Below are positions 1-9,037 of a stretch of DNA of 64,000 bases, piece after piece. The stretch is from Methanogenium organophilum (GTDB lineage Archaea; Halobacteriota; Methanomicrobia; Methanomicrobiales; Methanomicrobiaceae): assembly GCF_026684035.1 (NCBI RefSeq), contig NZ_CP113361.1:930001-994000 (forward strand), written 5' to 3'. The notes beneath the pieces were generated by a model. It was not told the origin of the DNA. It saw nothing but the letters and a program-made list of their open reading frames with translations, and made no database searches. Both the position numbers and the translations under genes were made by a program. Every line of letters begins with the position of its first letter. The first letter of the stretch is position 1.

Positions 1-2
1 CC

Positions 3-629
3 ATCCAGATAAACGATCTGCCCCCCTGGGTATTGATACTCCTGGGCATTATTGCAGTAACGCCGGGTGTTGCCTTTCTGGGCAAATACCTGTCAGCAAC
101 CAATCTACCCATCATCGGGGGATTCAAAAGAGTATCCCGGAACAATATTCTCGATAATTCTTCCCGCAGGATGATCTATTCCTGTGTAACAGAGAACCCC
201 GGAATCCAGCTCTCGGACCTGAAACGCTCCACCGGGTTTAGCTACAAGAACCTGAGCTACCACCTCAATCTCCTCACGAATTATCACATGATTACCGCTG
301 AAGAATGCAAGAATACAACCCGGTATTTTGAGAATTCAGGCAAATATTCACAGGAAGAGCGGGCGATGATGATGCATCTCATCCGCCCGAGTGACAGAAA
401 AATAATAGAGACCGTCCTGCACCACCCCGGAATATCCCGCCGTGAGATCAGCAGTCATGTCGGAATCTCCGGTCCCTCGGTGAGCTGGCACATGCATTTC
501 CTGATGGAAAACCATATTATCGAACAGAGAAAGGAGGGAAGAGTTTCTCGTCACTACCTCACAGGTGAGATGATGAACGTGTATGAGAATGTTTCAGGAC
601 GGCTTGGTTCGTCCGTTCATTCGATATAG
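3..629 (+). CDS. Membrane-anchored double winged-helix transcriptional regulator, 5' partial
   Basis: The reading frame is open to the left window edge, so the start lies outside. The first visible residues form a hydrophobic stretch (PPWVLILLGIIAVTPGVAF), which looks like the end of a membrane anchor. Two winged helix-turn-helix domains follow, at roughly residues 45-105 and 125-185 of the visible part. Each has the pattern of MarR/ArsR-like archaeal regulators: a GIQLSDL or GISRREI first helix, then a recognition helix (SYKNLSYHLNLL, SGPSVSWHMHFL). Tandem winged helices behind a membrane segment are a common archaeal layout for membrane-tethered regulators. The ligand and target genes cannot be told from the sequence. 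Confidence 0.7.
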   Translation: MQINDLPPWVLILLGIIAVTPGVAFLGKYLSATNLPIIGGFKRVSRNNILDNSSRRMIYSCVTENPGIQLSDLKRSTGFSYKNLSYHLNLLTNYHMITAEECKNTTRYFENSGKYSQEERAMMMHLIRPSDRKIIETVLHHPGISRREISSHVGISGPSVSWHMHFLMENHIIEQRKEGRVSRHYLTGEMMNVYENVSGRLGSSVHSI

Positions 630-748
630 CATCCCTGCTCAATCTTCCCGGAGAATATCCCATACCACCACTATCTGGTTTTTTCAGACAGCTGTAGATC
701 ATACAAATAAAGAAGATATTCGTAATTTGATAGATATCTGATTTAAAT

Positions 749-769
749 TGGATATTACCACAATATCCA
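749..769. other. Inverted repeat between convergent gene ends
   Basis: TGGATATT and AATATCCA are perfect 8-bp arms around the 5-nt spacer ACCAC. The site lies in an AT-rich stretch (about 690-820) rich in GATAT words, between the 3' ends of the regulator and of the acetyltransferase. It may be a hairpin ending transcripts or a protein-binding site; no U-tract follows. Confidence 0.35.
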
Positions 770-891
770 GATATAACAAGATATTACCGATAACCGGATC
801 AATAAAATATTGGATCAAATAGGTTGGTTCTGAAGACTTGTCTGAATGTGCACCCTCATAGAAATGGATCGATACGCGGTCGGAACCGCTC

Positions 892-1575
892 TCATCTATC
901 CCGGAACCGGGCGTGCATCACCTCGTCCATCAGAACCCCGTTCTTCGTGATGGCATTGCGGAGCACCGCCTCGCGGACGAACCCGCACTTTTCGAGCACC
1001 CGCATCGAGGCCGGATTATTCGCAAACACCCCTGCCTGTATCCGGACGATATCAAGGCGAACAAATGCCACCGGCACGACGGCAGCGATGGCATCGGTCA
1101 TAATCCCCCTCCCCCAGAAGGGTTCTCCCAGCCAGTAGCCGATCTCGGCGGTCCGGCAGTAGACATCGTCGAGGAGGGTGACGGCAATTCCCCCGGCGGC
1201 AACGCCGTCCACCTCGATTGCGAGGAGGAGATCGGTCGGCGTCCGGCATGATGAACCGGCGGGTGAGCCGGGCGAGGAGGATGGGAACGGGGATGGTTCG
1301 GATGAAGATGTACCCGACGGACCGGATAAACTCCCGGGGGACGGAAAAAAGGGAAATCCGGGGAACGGCCCGGACCCTGCACCGGATGACAACCACCGTG
1401 CATAAGCGATGAACCGGTTTGCGTCCTCCAGTGTGTACGGGGAGGGAAAGGAGTCCCTGAGGGCAGCGGCGACACACGGGTTGTCGGCATACGTCGCAAG
1501 CGAGGGGGCATCTTCCTCTCTCCACGGGCGAAGGAGAGATGTGGGTGTCCGGATATGGGGGAGATTCTCTATCAA
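892..1575 (-). CDS. GNAT-family N-acetyltransferase (RimJ/RimL-like) with a Pro/Ser/Gly-rich insert
   Basis: The N-terminus (TSLLRPWREEDAPSLATYA) and the C-terminal half match the RimJ/RimL branch of GNAT acetyltransferases: IGYWLGEPFWGRGIMTDAI holds the acetyl-CoA-binding loop, and NPASMRVLEKCGFVREAVLR is the typical end of the fold. Residues about 62-112 are a low-complexity Pro/Ser/Gly run between the first helices and the strand starting LLLAIEVDG; this is not part of the usual fold and looks like an expansion. No ATG lies upstream before an in-frame stop, so the start appears to be TTG at 1575. That codon lies inside a dispersed repeat (1566-1628), so the native start may have been altered. 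The substrate is unknown. Confidence 0.8.
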   Translation of the reverse strand: MIENLPHIRTPTSLLRPWREEDAPSLATYADNPCVAAALRDSFPSPYTLEDANRFIAYARWLSSGAGSGPFPGFPFFPSPGSLSGPSGTSSSEPSPFPSSSPGSPAGSSCRTPTDLLLAIEVDGVAAGGIAVTLLDDVYCRTAEIGYWLGEPFWGRGIMTDAIAAVVPVAFVRLDIVRIQAGVFANNPASMRVLEKCGFVREAVLRNAITKNGVLMDEVMHARFRDR

Positions 1576-1628
1576 GTAGACCTGACACTCTCGGCTATGA
1601 TCAGCTCTATGTCAGGCGAACCTGACAC
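1566..1628. repeat. Diverged 63-bp dispersed repeat, copy A
   Basis: This segment aligns without gaps to 29380-29442, with 46 of 63 positions identical by hand count. It holds two units of an inverted repeat of the form TATGTCA-N8-TGACAY: a weak unit at 1568-1588 and a strong unit at 1608-1628, exactly 40 bp apart. The second unit contains a perfect hairpin, GTCAGG-CGAA-CCTGAC, at 1611-1626. It covers the start codon of the GNAT gene. Confidence 0.55.
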
Positions 1629-1672
1629 TCCCGGGCGCAACGGGCTATCTCTCCGGCTGACAATCAGCCGGA

Positions 1673-2209
1673 CTACACTGCAGGTGGTGTGATCGGCGGC
1701 TCTGAAGCTGGGCCGGTCGACGTTCCCGCAGACAAAGCCGTAGATTTGACCGCCGAAATCAGTGCATCAACCTTCCCTTTGTCCTGCACATCATTCTTGT
1801 CGAGCACAATCTTTACTCTGACATCCACGCCCTTTGCGGCGAGAGCCTCCGCGAGATGCGTGAGCGTGTCTTTCGCCTGTCCCCCGCAGGTGGCAAAAAG
1901 AACGGCTGTTTTTCCCTCGCATCCGGTAATAGCCTGCACTGCCCCGTTTACCGGCGGAGCAGCCCGGAGTGTCCAGACGGGTGTGCCGATCACAATCAGG
2001 TCGGATGCAGATACATCAATGGACGACGGTTCAATTGCATCCGCCTCGCCCTTCATTGCCCGGTAGCACCCCTTTGAGTATGCCGTTAACACCGAATATG
2101 GTTTCACGGCCGTCACCTCAATAAGCTCCCCGCCGCATTCAGCCTGAATCTTCTCCGCAATGCCCCGGGTCACCCCGGAATAGGAATAGAATATGGTTGT
2201 TATGGTCAT
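1673..2209 (-). CDS. Flavodoxin-like protein
   Basis: This is a single-domain flavodoxin of 178 residues. The FMN phosphate-binding loop is at the N-terminus (FYSYSGVTRGIAEKI), followed by the second loop IGTPVWTLRAAPPVNGA and the strand-loop KTAVLFATCGGQAKDTL, all in the usual order for the family. The last 20 residues are a Ser/Thr/Pro-rich tail absent from most flavodoxins. It is probably a cytoplasmic electron carrier or an NADPH-dependent FMN-reductase-like protein. It stands alone, with the GNAT gene downstream and the MFS gene upstream on the same strand. Confidence 0.85.
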   Translation of the reverse strand: MTITTIFYSYSGVTRGIAEKIQAECGGELIEVTAVKPYSVLTAYSKGCYRAMKGEADAIEPSSIDVSASDLIVIGTPVWTLRAAPPVNGAVQAITGCEGKTAVLFATCGGQAKDTLTHLAEALAAKGVDVRVKIVLDKNDVQDKGKVDALISAVKSTALSAGTSTGPASEPPITPPAV

Positions 2210-2340
2210 GGTTTCATCCTCTTCGCCGTTGATGAGATCGAGGGGTGATCATATGTCCCCTCCGCCTCTCCGGTAAGGGGGTTATTTGTTGCCGGGGAAA
2301 TAAATGCTCCGGGGGATTCCGGGGGGTATGCAGGCAGCCC

Positions 2341-3795
2341 TCAGTCCCGGATATCAAAGTCAGCCGGTTCACAGTGTTCCTTCCCCTCCCGTATCAGGAG
2401 GGTCAGGATAATCATCACGATTACAAAGATGACCCCGATCATAAACGCCGTATCAAACGCGGCCTCAACCGTTGCGATAGGGGACACCAGATGAACGGCG
2501 CCGGCGGTCCCGGGCGCCACATCCTTTCGTATCCAGTGATCGAAGATCATCTCGAAGATAACGATACCGATGGTGGAGGACAGATAGCGTGAGAAATACC
2601 AGAGTGACGCTGCCGAACCCTGATCGTCCTCCGGCGTGGATGAAAGGACGAGTCTGAGATTCGGTGCGGAAAAGAGCCCCATAGAGATTCCGCGAAAGGC
2701 AAGCGCGGTAAGGATCGCCACAAGTGCGATGGTATTGTCAAAAATAACGAAGATACCGACGGATAGAAAGAGGAAGAGTCCTGCAAGAACACAGAGACGC
2801 CGTGAGCCGATCCGGTCTGAAAGTGCACCGGACGTGGGGCCGGTGAAGATGATGAGCAGAGAAGGAGCAAGGAGCAGAAGACCGGTAAAGCCTGTTGAAT
2901 ACCCCTTCACAATTTCAAGATAGATCGGTATCAGGAACGTCATTCCGGAGAGGACAAGCCGGTTGAACATTGCTGCGCCGATTCCTGCCGAAATTCCAGG
3001 ATTTTTCAGCATTCCTAACTGAAGCAGCGGGGAGGGAGTATGCTTCTCCCACGTGATGAATAAGAGCGAACATATTCCTGAGAGAATGATTGCTCCGATG
3101 ATGGGAACGGAGTGCCACCCCATCTCTTCGCCCAGCGAAAGGGCATACGTAAAGAGACCCGCCGAGAGGATGACAAGCAGTGCTCCGGCGAAATCAAAGG
3201 CAGGGGGTTGTGTTCGCTGGACGGTATCTCCGGGAATAAATATGCAGGCGATGATGAGCGCGAACAGTCCGACGGGAACATTCATGAAAAAGATCCATTG
3301 CCATGAGAGGAAATGAACGATAATACCGCCGATACCAAATCCAGCGGCAAGACCCAGACCATTTGCAAGAGACAGATACCCCAGTCCCCTGCCACGGGTC
3401 TGCGCAGGCAGGGAGACGGAGAGTATGGCAGATCCTGTGGCGATGATCATCGCACCCCCGATTCCCTGAACCGCACGGAAGAGGATCAGTTCGGGAAGAC
3501 TTCCGGACGCACCACAAAAAAACGAACCGGCGGTAAAGATTGCAAATCCTGCCACGAATATTTTCTTTCTGCCCCATACATCGCCCAGACGGCCAAAGGG
3601 TATCAGAAAGCCGGTAATTACCAGCAGGTAGATGATGAGAACCCAGGATGCCGCACTCGTCCCCACGTCAAAATACCGTGATATCGAAGTAAGGGCGATG
3701 ATAACGATGCTTGAGTCCGTTGCTCCCATAAATGAACCGAGAACAACGGCAGCAACGATCATGCGTCTCACGAAGCGTTCATCTGTCCTGTACAT
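2341..3795 (-). CDS. Major facilitator superfamily exporter, DHA2 (14-helix) type
   Basis: The 484-residue integral membrane protein opens with the DHA motif region (LGSFMGATDSSIVIIALTSI). It carries the loop 2-3 motif A, GRLGDVWGRKKIF, near residue 70 and a second copy, GALSDRIGSRRL, near residue 325. The hydrophobic profile fits 14 helices. VQGIGGAMIIATGSAIL is motif B and FGIGGIIVHFLSWQWIFFMNVPVG is typical of helix 5-6 of drug:H+ antiporters. The likely role is proton-driven export of drugs or other amphiphiles across the cytoplasmic membrane. The substrate cannot be predicted. Confidence 0.9.
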   Translation of the reverse strand: MYRTDERFVRRMIVAAVVLGSFMGATDSSIVIIALTSISRYFDVGTSAASWVLIIYLLVITGFLIPFGRLGDVWGRKKIFVAGFAIFTAGSFFCGASGSLPELILFRAVQGIGGAMIIATGSAILSVSLPAQTRGRGLGYLSLANGLGLAAGFGIGGIIVHFLSWQWIFFMNVPVGLFALIIACIFIPGDTVQRTQPPAFDFAGALLVILSAGLFTYALSLGEEMGWHSVPIIGAIILSGICSLLFITWEKHTPSPLLQLGMLKNPGISAGIGAAMFNRLVLSGMTFLIPIYLEIVKGYSTGFTGLLLLAPSLLIIFTGPTSGALSDRIGSRRLCVLAGLFLFLSVGIFVIFDNTIALVAILTALAFRGISMGLFSAPNLRLVLSSTPEDDQGSAASLWYFSRYLSSTIGIVIFEMIFDHWIRKDVAPGTAGAVHLVSPIATVEAAFDTAFMIGVIFVIVMIILTLLIREGKEHCEPADFDIRD

Positions 3796-4087
3796 TGGGG
3801 GGGCCTTCCTGCGTTGGTAGTCTATCGTTGTCGGTCAAATGAAAAGTGATTTCCGCATTCTCCGGGACGGACCACTATGCGGGTCACAACCGGATGAACG
3901 GATGACAAACAAAATGAATCGTATTTTCCGGCTTTGATATCGGAAAAACACAGCCATACGGCAGGAAAATCACGGACGCCGCCCCTCACCGGTATGAGAG
4001 AAGAGGCTGCCCCTGCAGAAAAGAATAGCAATATATCCCACAATGCCATAAAAAACAGTATTACCGAGATTTGGGAGATTTAGACAG

Positions 4088-5038
4088 ATGAATTCGCAGA
4101 TATCAGAAAACCAGAGTGATACCGAAGAAAAACAGGAAGTCATGGAGGGAGTCTTCATCTCCCCGCAGATCATCCACACAAAATTGGGCGACGTGGAAGT
4201 GGACATCACCGAAGGGGACGGGCCGGTGCTCTTAGGCAGCCACGGCGGTCTCGGCGGTGTGGACCAGTGCCGGGTGGCAATTGACTTTGCCGGCTCTGAT
4301 TTCCGGCTTCTGTCCCTCTCCCGGCCGGGGTATCTCGGGACACCGCTTGAAAGCGGGAAGACGCTTGACGAACAGGCGGATCTCTTCGCGGCTGTCCTCG
4401 ACGAGTTGGGCATTGAGAAGGTTGCGGTCTTCTCCATCTCAGCGGGCGGCCCGTTTGCCTACACCTTTGCGATCCGCCACCCGGACCGTATCTGGGCGCT
4501 CGTTACCGCAGACTCCGTGAGCGGGTTCTATGATATGCCGGAGAAGGCGGGCGCCCTGACGCAGATGTTCTTCCTGTCCGACACCGGCCAGGCACTCCTC
4601 CGGAAGATGACGAAGGCAAAACCGGACGCGTTCATTAAGGAGATCTTCAAGAGCGAGGCATACTTCACCAAAGAGCAGATGCAGGAGCACCTGGACTTTG
4701 TTCTCTCCGACCCCGAGGCGCATAAATTTGTCACCGCATTCATGAACACGATGTACCCCTATCGCCCGCGGAAGGCAGGGACGGAGAACGACATGGTGAT
4801 CACGCGGGAGCTGTACCACCTCGCGGTGGAAGAGATCACCTGCCCGACGCTCGTCATCCACGGCACCCATGATGCGGACGTGAAATTCTACGACGGCGTC
4901 TATGTCTATGAGCATGTTCCGAACGCGGAACGATTCTGGATTGAAGAGGGGTCACATCTCGCGTTCTGGATCAACCCGCATGCAAAAGAGGCGCAGGCGT
5001 ATGCGCTGGACTTCCTGAAACGGCACCTGCCGGAGTAA
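4088..5038 (+). CDS. Alpha/beta hydrolase
   Basis: The protein is an alpha/beta-fold hydrolase of 316 residues. The oxyanion region is LLGSHGGLGG (residues 48-57). The nucleophile elbow FSISAGGPFA puts the serine at 118; the usual first Gly of G-x-S-x-G is a Ser here, which the fold tolerates. The acid is probably in HGTHDADVKF, and EGSHLAFW supplies the catalytic His at 290. The first 30 residues are polar and may include a false start. The gene is monocistronic and divergent from the MFS gene across about 290 bp. The substrate is unknown. Confidence 0.85.
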   Translation: MNSQISENQSDTEEKQEVMEGVFISPQIIHTKLGDVEVDITEGDGPVLLGSHGGLGGVDQCRVAIDFAGSDFRLLSLSRPGYLGTPLESGKTLDEQADLFAAVLDELGIEKVAVFSISAGGPFAYTFAIRHPDRIWALVTADSVSGFYDMPEKAGALTQMFFLSDTGQALLRKMTKAKPDAFIKEIFKSEAYFTKEQMQEHLDFVLSDPEAHKFVTAFMNTMYPYRPRKAGTENDMVITRELYHLAVEEITCPTLVIHGTHDADVKFYDGVYVYEHVPNAERFWIEEGSHLAFWINPHAKEAQAYALDFLKRHLPE

Positions 5039-5054
5039 CGCTCCCGGAACCGGG

Positions 5055-5690
5055 TTACCCGTTGAAGTGATGGAATTCATACGTGTTCCGTATGAACTCC
5101 TGCTTCCGGTGCGTACTGCCCTTCACCGGCGGCTTCAGGTATCCCACCTCAGGTGTCTGGTGGGCCGGACAGAACGGGCAGAGGGCGGAATCGACGTCAT
5201 TCGCCTTTGTCCGGACCGGGCAGTAATAGGTGCCCTCGATGAGCTGGACCGTGTCGCCGCCCGGAAACGGCATCCCGACAGGGTGCGGCGGGATAGTCCG
5301 GACGAACATGCAGAAGCCTGCGAGAAGGAACTTAAGAAACCGCAGCCGGTCCTTTTCGCCCTCACCTGAGGAACAGTTTTCCGCCACCATCGTCCAGTAT
5401 TCTCCGGTGGTCTCCGGCACCGGTTCCCGCATTGCTGCAAATGCCCCCTGCTGGTTCATGAGCCGGATATCCTCCCATGTTGCAAGCAGGTGACCGGTGA
5501 CGAGCTTCTCGAGCTTTTTCCGGTAAATGGGATCAATTTTCCGGATTTTTCCAGAGAAATTCCATTGCATCTTCTTCAGATCACGCGGGGAGTACCGCAG
5601 CACGATTGCGGCGATTTCCCTCCCGAGATCCCCGCGGGTCTGCTGTAATGCAAGCCTGCTGCAGTCGGTGTCCACTCCCTCTTCCGTCAT
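5055..5690 (-). CDS. DUF2115 (UPF0305) family protein
   Basis: The protein of 211 residues matches the methanogen family DUF2115. The recognisable part is the C-terminal third: GTYYCPVRTKANDVD, then ALCPFCPAHQTPEVGYLK and a conserved end in EFIRNTYEFHHFNG. The Cys residues in YCP and CPFCP could bind a metal, but this is inference. The function is not known. It is convergent with the upstream hydrolase gene, only 16 bp apart. Confidence 0.85.
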   Translation of the reverse strand: MTEEGVDTDCSRLALQQTRGDLGREIAAIVLRYSPRDLKKMQWNFSGKIRKIDPIYRKKLEKLVTGHLLATWEDIRLMNQQGAFAAMREPVPETTGEYWTMVAENCSSGEGEKDRLRFLKFLLAGFCMFVRTIPPHPVGMPFPGGDTVQLIEGTYYCPVRTKANDVDSALCPFCPAHQTPEVGYLKPPVKGSTHRKQEFIRNTYEFHHFNG

Positions 5691-5958
5691 CGTACTCTCG
5701 TATTTTTTTGCACCGGTGCATAATTATTCCATCCTTCCCTGCACCCCTGCTCCTGCCGGTCCCGGATATCCGGATGATAAGATAAAATGATGCTATGCAA
5801 CCACGTATGTCAGGTACGCATGGATGATAAGACCCGACTCGAACCGACCGCAGCGGACCGGCAGAAACGAGTACTTCCCCACCGTTGCCGACGGGTGGAT
5901 TGGTATTGCGGAAGGATGGATGTGAGGAATGGTGTGCGGGATTCTCAGCCAGTTCGGC

Positions 5959-6756
5959 CTATTCTGACCCGGTTATGGGTGTAATCACAAAGGAGCAGTG
6001 GTCATCGCCCGATGAGTAGCATTGCACCTCCACGACCGTAACCGGGCACCGGAGATGATGGGAGAAGATTGCCGTGAGGACACCAATATCAAACGCACAG
6101 GCCCCGTGCCCCGTGACCGGCAGTTCCATGCATTCGAAGCAGTCGCGAACCTCAAGCCGCAGCGGGTCGGCACTGACAAGCTGAACTGAACCGAGACCGT
6201 GTGCCTGCCAGAAGGAGTCCATCTGTCTCACCACGTCTTCGACAGAACGGCCCGCCACCTTCGGGGCGAGGACGGTTCCGACCTCCGCACCCGTTTGCCG
6301 GAGCACCGGATCGATATTGATTCCCATGGCCATGGCCTGCGACCGGAATACCCGCACGCAGTAGCGGAAGAACGAAACGAGATCATCGTCGTCGAACGGC
6401 TCGTCATGGTCGCCGTTCCGGTGAAGATAAGGAGAGGGTTCTGCATGGCGATCGGTGTTGGTCAGCCGCCCGATCACAGATGAGGAGAGCGCGATGATAC
6501 GGCGCCTGCTGTCATGGGGGTCCGGAACCGAGGTAATAAGCCCGGCACGTTCAAGGTCGCGGAGATGCACCGATATCGTCGACTTTGCCTTCCCGGTCTC
6601 CTCGACAATCCGGTCGAACGCTACCGGACCGTCACTGATAATCTCAAGAATCCGGACCTTGATCGGGCTGTCGACCGCCACAACCGTATCAGGGGTGGAG
6701 AAGAGCCGGACGTCCCCGGGGTGCCTGTCCTGATCTCCGGCCTGCCGTGCGTGCAT
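5959..6756 (-). CDS. msvR: MsvR-type V4R-domain redox regulator
   Basis: An ArsR-like winged helix (residues about 20-85, SPIKVRILEIISDGPVAF then KSTISVHLRDLERAGLI) is joined to a C-terminal V4R domain (about 110-265) with cysteines in CFECMELP, HGACAFD and VEVQCYSSGDDHCSF. MsvR is a methanogen regulator with this layout; its V4R cysteines sense redox state and it controls the divergent F420H2 oxidase gene. The gene order here is the same. I start it at the ATG at 6756; a TTG two codons upstream is also open. There is no clear ribosome site, but a TTTAAG box about 30 bp upstream suggests a leaderless mRNA. Confidence 0.85.
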   Translation of the reverse strand: MHARQAGDQDRHPGDVRLFSTPDTVVAVDSPIKVRILEIISDGPVAFDRIVEETGKAKSTISVHLRDLERAGLITSVPDPHDSRRRIIALSSSVIGRLTNTDRHAEPSPYLHRNGDHDEPFDDDDLVSFFRYCVRVFRSQAMAMGINIDPVLRQTGAEVGTVLAPKVAGRSVEDVVRQMDSFWQAHGLGSVQLVSADPLRLEVRDCFECMELPVTGHGACAFDIGVLTAIFSHHLRCPVTVVEVQCYSSGDDHCSFVITPITGSE

Positions 6757-6763
6757 AAACAAA

Positions 6764-6825
6764 TTCGTACCGCAATGTTCTTAAAGTTTGTTCGCACACC
6801 ATAGAATGTTCGCAACAATACGAAC
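6764..6825. promoter_or_regulatory. Divergent msvR/fpaA control region with MsvR-like boxes
   Basis: GTTCG-CAACAATA-CGAAC is a perfect inverted repeat at 6808-6825 and fits the published MsvR box TTCGTA-N4-TACGAA with one change. Half-sites lie at 6764-6769 (TTCGTA) and 6790-6795 (GTTCGC). The box next to fpaA would overlap its transcription start and the other the msvR start, so repression of both genes is plausible. Confidence 0.65.
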
Positions 6826-6831
6826 GATGTG

Positions 6832-8055
6832 ATGACCATGAAAGCAGAATCATATAAGATTGCTGACGGTGTGTACTGGGTCGGAACTCTCGACTGGGAC
6901 CTTCGGAGCTATCACGGCTATACCCTTGACGGAACGTCCTACAACTGCTACCTTGTCTTTGGGGAAAAGACGGCACTCATCGACAACGTGTACCCGGGCC
7001 AATCCGCCCAGATGTGGGCCAGAATCAGAGATGCATGTGCAAAAGAAGGGAAGACGGAACACATAGACATCATCGTCCAGAACCACGTCGAGAAGGATCA
7101 TTCGGGAGCGCTTGTCGAGATTCACAAGAAGTATCCCGATGCGCCGATCTACTGCACCGCGGTTGCAGAGAAGGGTCTCCTCCGGCACTTCCCGGCTCTT
7201 GCGGGCGCCACCTTCCACCAGGTAACAACCGGCGAAAGCCTCGATCTCGGCGGAAAAACGCTTGCATTCGTCGAGGCCCCGCTTCTCCACTGGCCTGATT
7301 CGATGTTCACCCTCTACGCTGAAGACGGAATCCTCTTCCCGAACGATGCCTTCGGCCAGCACCTCTGCTGTGCAGACCGGCTGGATACCGACATTCCCGA
7401 ATATGTCCTGATGGATGCGGCGCAGAAGTTCTATGCCAACCTGATCGTTCCGCTCACCCCGTTATTCGTCAGAAAGGCAGAAGAGCTCACCGGCCTCGGC
7501 CTGATAGAAAAGGTAAGGATGATTGCCCCGTCGCACGGCCAGATCTGGACTGACCCCGGCAAGGTACTCGGTGCATACGTGGGATGGGCAACCGGTTCGT
7601 TACGCAAAGACAAGGTGACGATAATCTACGACACCATGCACGGTTCGACAAAGATGCTTGCCCACGGTCTCGCAGAAGGCGTCATCGCCGGCGGATGCGA
7701 TGTGAAGCTCTTCAACCTGCATGAGGACGAGCGTTCCGAGATTGTCAAGCATATCCTCGACTCAAAAGCGGTCATGGTCGGTGTCCCGACCATCAACGAC
7801 ATGCCCTACCCGAGTATCGGGGATCTCCTGTATTATCTCAGGGGGCTCCACTTCAACCGTACGGGAGAGCGTCTCGCCCTCGCCTTCGGTTCGATGGGCG
7901 GTACGGGAGGCGCCGTCAAGATTGTCGCCGACGAGCTCACGGAAGCGGGGTTCACGGTTGTCGGAACACAGGAGGTCCTGTACGTCCCTGACGGGTCCGA
8001 GATGGACCAGGCATTTGAAATCGGAAAGGAGATGGCCGACCGGATACGGGAATAA
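6832..8055 (+). CDS. fpaA: F420H2 oxidase, FprA-type flavodiiron protein
   Basis: This is a flavodiiron protein: an N-terminal beta-lactamase-like diiron domain followed by a flavodoxin domain. The metal ligands H-x-E-x-D-H are in [11 protein letters not shown] (about residues 85-90), with further ligands in [18 protein letters not shown] and APSHGQIW. The flavodoxin domain begins at [14 protein letters not shown] (about 260). In methanogens these proteins reduce O2 to water with F420H2 as donor. Residue ~407 total is the usual length. GTG 6829, ATG 6832 and ATG 6838 are all in frame; ATG 6832 is chosen. The divergent msvR gene is the expected regulator. Confidence 0.93.
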   Translation: MTMKAESYKIADGVYWVGTLDWDLRSYHGYTLDGTSYNCYLVFGEKTALIDNVYPGQSAQMWARIRDACAKEGKTEHIDIIVQNHVEKDHSGALVEIHKKYPDAPIYCTAVAEKGLLRHFPALAGATFHQVTTGESLDLGGKTLAFVEAPLLHWPDSMFTLYAEDGILFPNDAFGQHLCCADRLDTDIPEYVLMDAAQKFYANLIVPLTPLFVRKAEELTGLGLIEKVRMIAPSHGQIWTDPGKVLGAYVGWATGSLRKDKVTIIYDTMHGSTKMLAHGLAEGVIAGGCDVKLFNLHEDERSEIVKHILDSKAVMVGVPTINDMPYPSIGDLLYYLRGLHFNRTGERLALAFGSMGGTGGAVKIVADELTEAGFTVVGTQEVLYVPDGSEMDQAFEIGKEMADRIRE

Positions 8056-8058
8056 CCG

Positions 8059-8079
8059 TCCTCCCTCCTTTTGGGAGGA
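8059..8079. terminator. Hairpin between convergent genes
   Basis: TCCTCCC and GGGAGGA pair across a 7-nt loop just after the fpaA stop codon. No long T-run follows, so it is only a possible 3' end structure. Confidence 0.35.
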
Positions 8080-8206
8080 TTCGGATATGCTGCACCGGGC
8101 GGGCCAGCCGCCCGGCCAAATCTCCTTTCCCATGATCCAATAAAAATGATACCAATCCAAACAATCGGTCCGGGTGAAGACAGAGCCCGGCTACCGACAT
8201 CCGGAT

Positions 8207-8920
8207 TTACCAGTCCTTCTTCATTACCTCCGCACGCAGCTCCTTCGGCATCAGCTCGATTGCATAGCGCAGTGCCGTCCGGGGCATATCCTTCTTTTTT
8301 GCCATGACAAAGGAGAAGATCTCATCCGTGTGCTCTCTGCTCTCCTCCTTTAAAAGCCACCCGTAGCCTTTCTGCACCATGTCGTCCGCGTCCGTCAGGA
8401 GAAGGTCTGCAATCGCCATTGCCTCTGCAAGAAATTTCCCGTGTTTCGCGGGAACGATGAGAGATACTGCTGCCGCACGCCGCATCCAGCGGTTCTCCGA
8501 CTGCGTCCAGTCCCGGAGTTCTGCGATGCACTCCGGGTACTGCTCCATGAAATCCCCCACGGTATGGTTGCAGAAGGTGTCGCAGGCGGCCCAGGTGGTG
8601 ATGCAGGTGTCAATCCAGCGCCGGAAGATAGCGAGGTCTGCCCGGTCATAGGTGCCCGAGAGGGCATAGGTCCAGTTCGAGGCGATGCCCGCCTCCTCCA
8701 GGTAGCCGGAGGAGAAGAGTTCCTCACAGAGGGCATAGATCTCTGCTTTTGGCAGTGTTTTCGCCTCTTTCCAGTATCTTTTTGCGATGCCGGTCGCGGT
8801 TTTGGTCTTCATCCCGTAGCAGCGTACGCCCTCCTTAAAGAACCGCTGCGAACCCGCCCGTATATCCGGGTCGGCGTTCTTGCTGAGGTCTTCGCGAATG
8901 CGGGCGATGAGAGGGTCCAT
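8207..8920 (-). CDS. DNA alkylation repair protein, AlkD family
   Basis: A protein of 237 helical residues made of HEAT-like repeats, with the AlkD-family signatures YGMKTKTATGIAKRYWKE, FSSGYLEEAGIASNWTYAL, WIDTCITTWAACDTFCNHT and SENRWMRRAAAVSLIVPAK. AlkD enzymes excise 3- and 7-alkylpurines by tracking along DNA without base flipping. The conserved Trp and Asp residues expected around the active site are present (W-ACD). Start ATG at 8920. It is convergent with fpaA and lies downstream of a hydrolase gene on the same strand. Confidence 0.88.
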   Translation of the reverse strand: MDPLIARIREDLSKNADPDIRAGSQRFFKEGVRCYGMKTKTATGIAKRYWKEAKTLPKAEIYALCEELFSSGYLEEAGIASNWTYALSGTYDRADLAIFRRWIDTCITTWAACDTFCNHTVGDFMEQYPECIAELRDWTQSENRWMRRAAAVSLIVPAKHGKFLAEAMAIADLLLTDADDMVQKGYGWLLKEESREHTDEIFSFVMAKKKDMPRTALRYAIELMPKELRAEVMKKDW

Positions 8921-9037
8921 GGTGAGACGTATGCCGTTCGGCGGTAAAGACGTTGGCGGTGCGGGGTGACGGTGAATGTAGTGGTGGCGGGGATGAAGAA
9001 AACAGGAATGAGAAGAGGTGCGTACCGGGATTGAATC

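Noticed and set aside
824-1588. Several long overlapping frames on both strands over the GNAT gene
   Set aside because: They are shadows of the GC-rich gene; only the minus-strand frame at 892-1575 shows family motifs.
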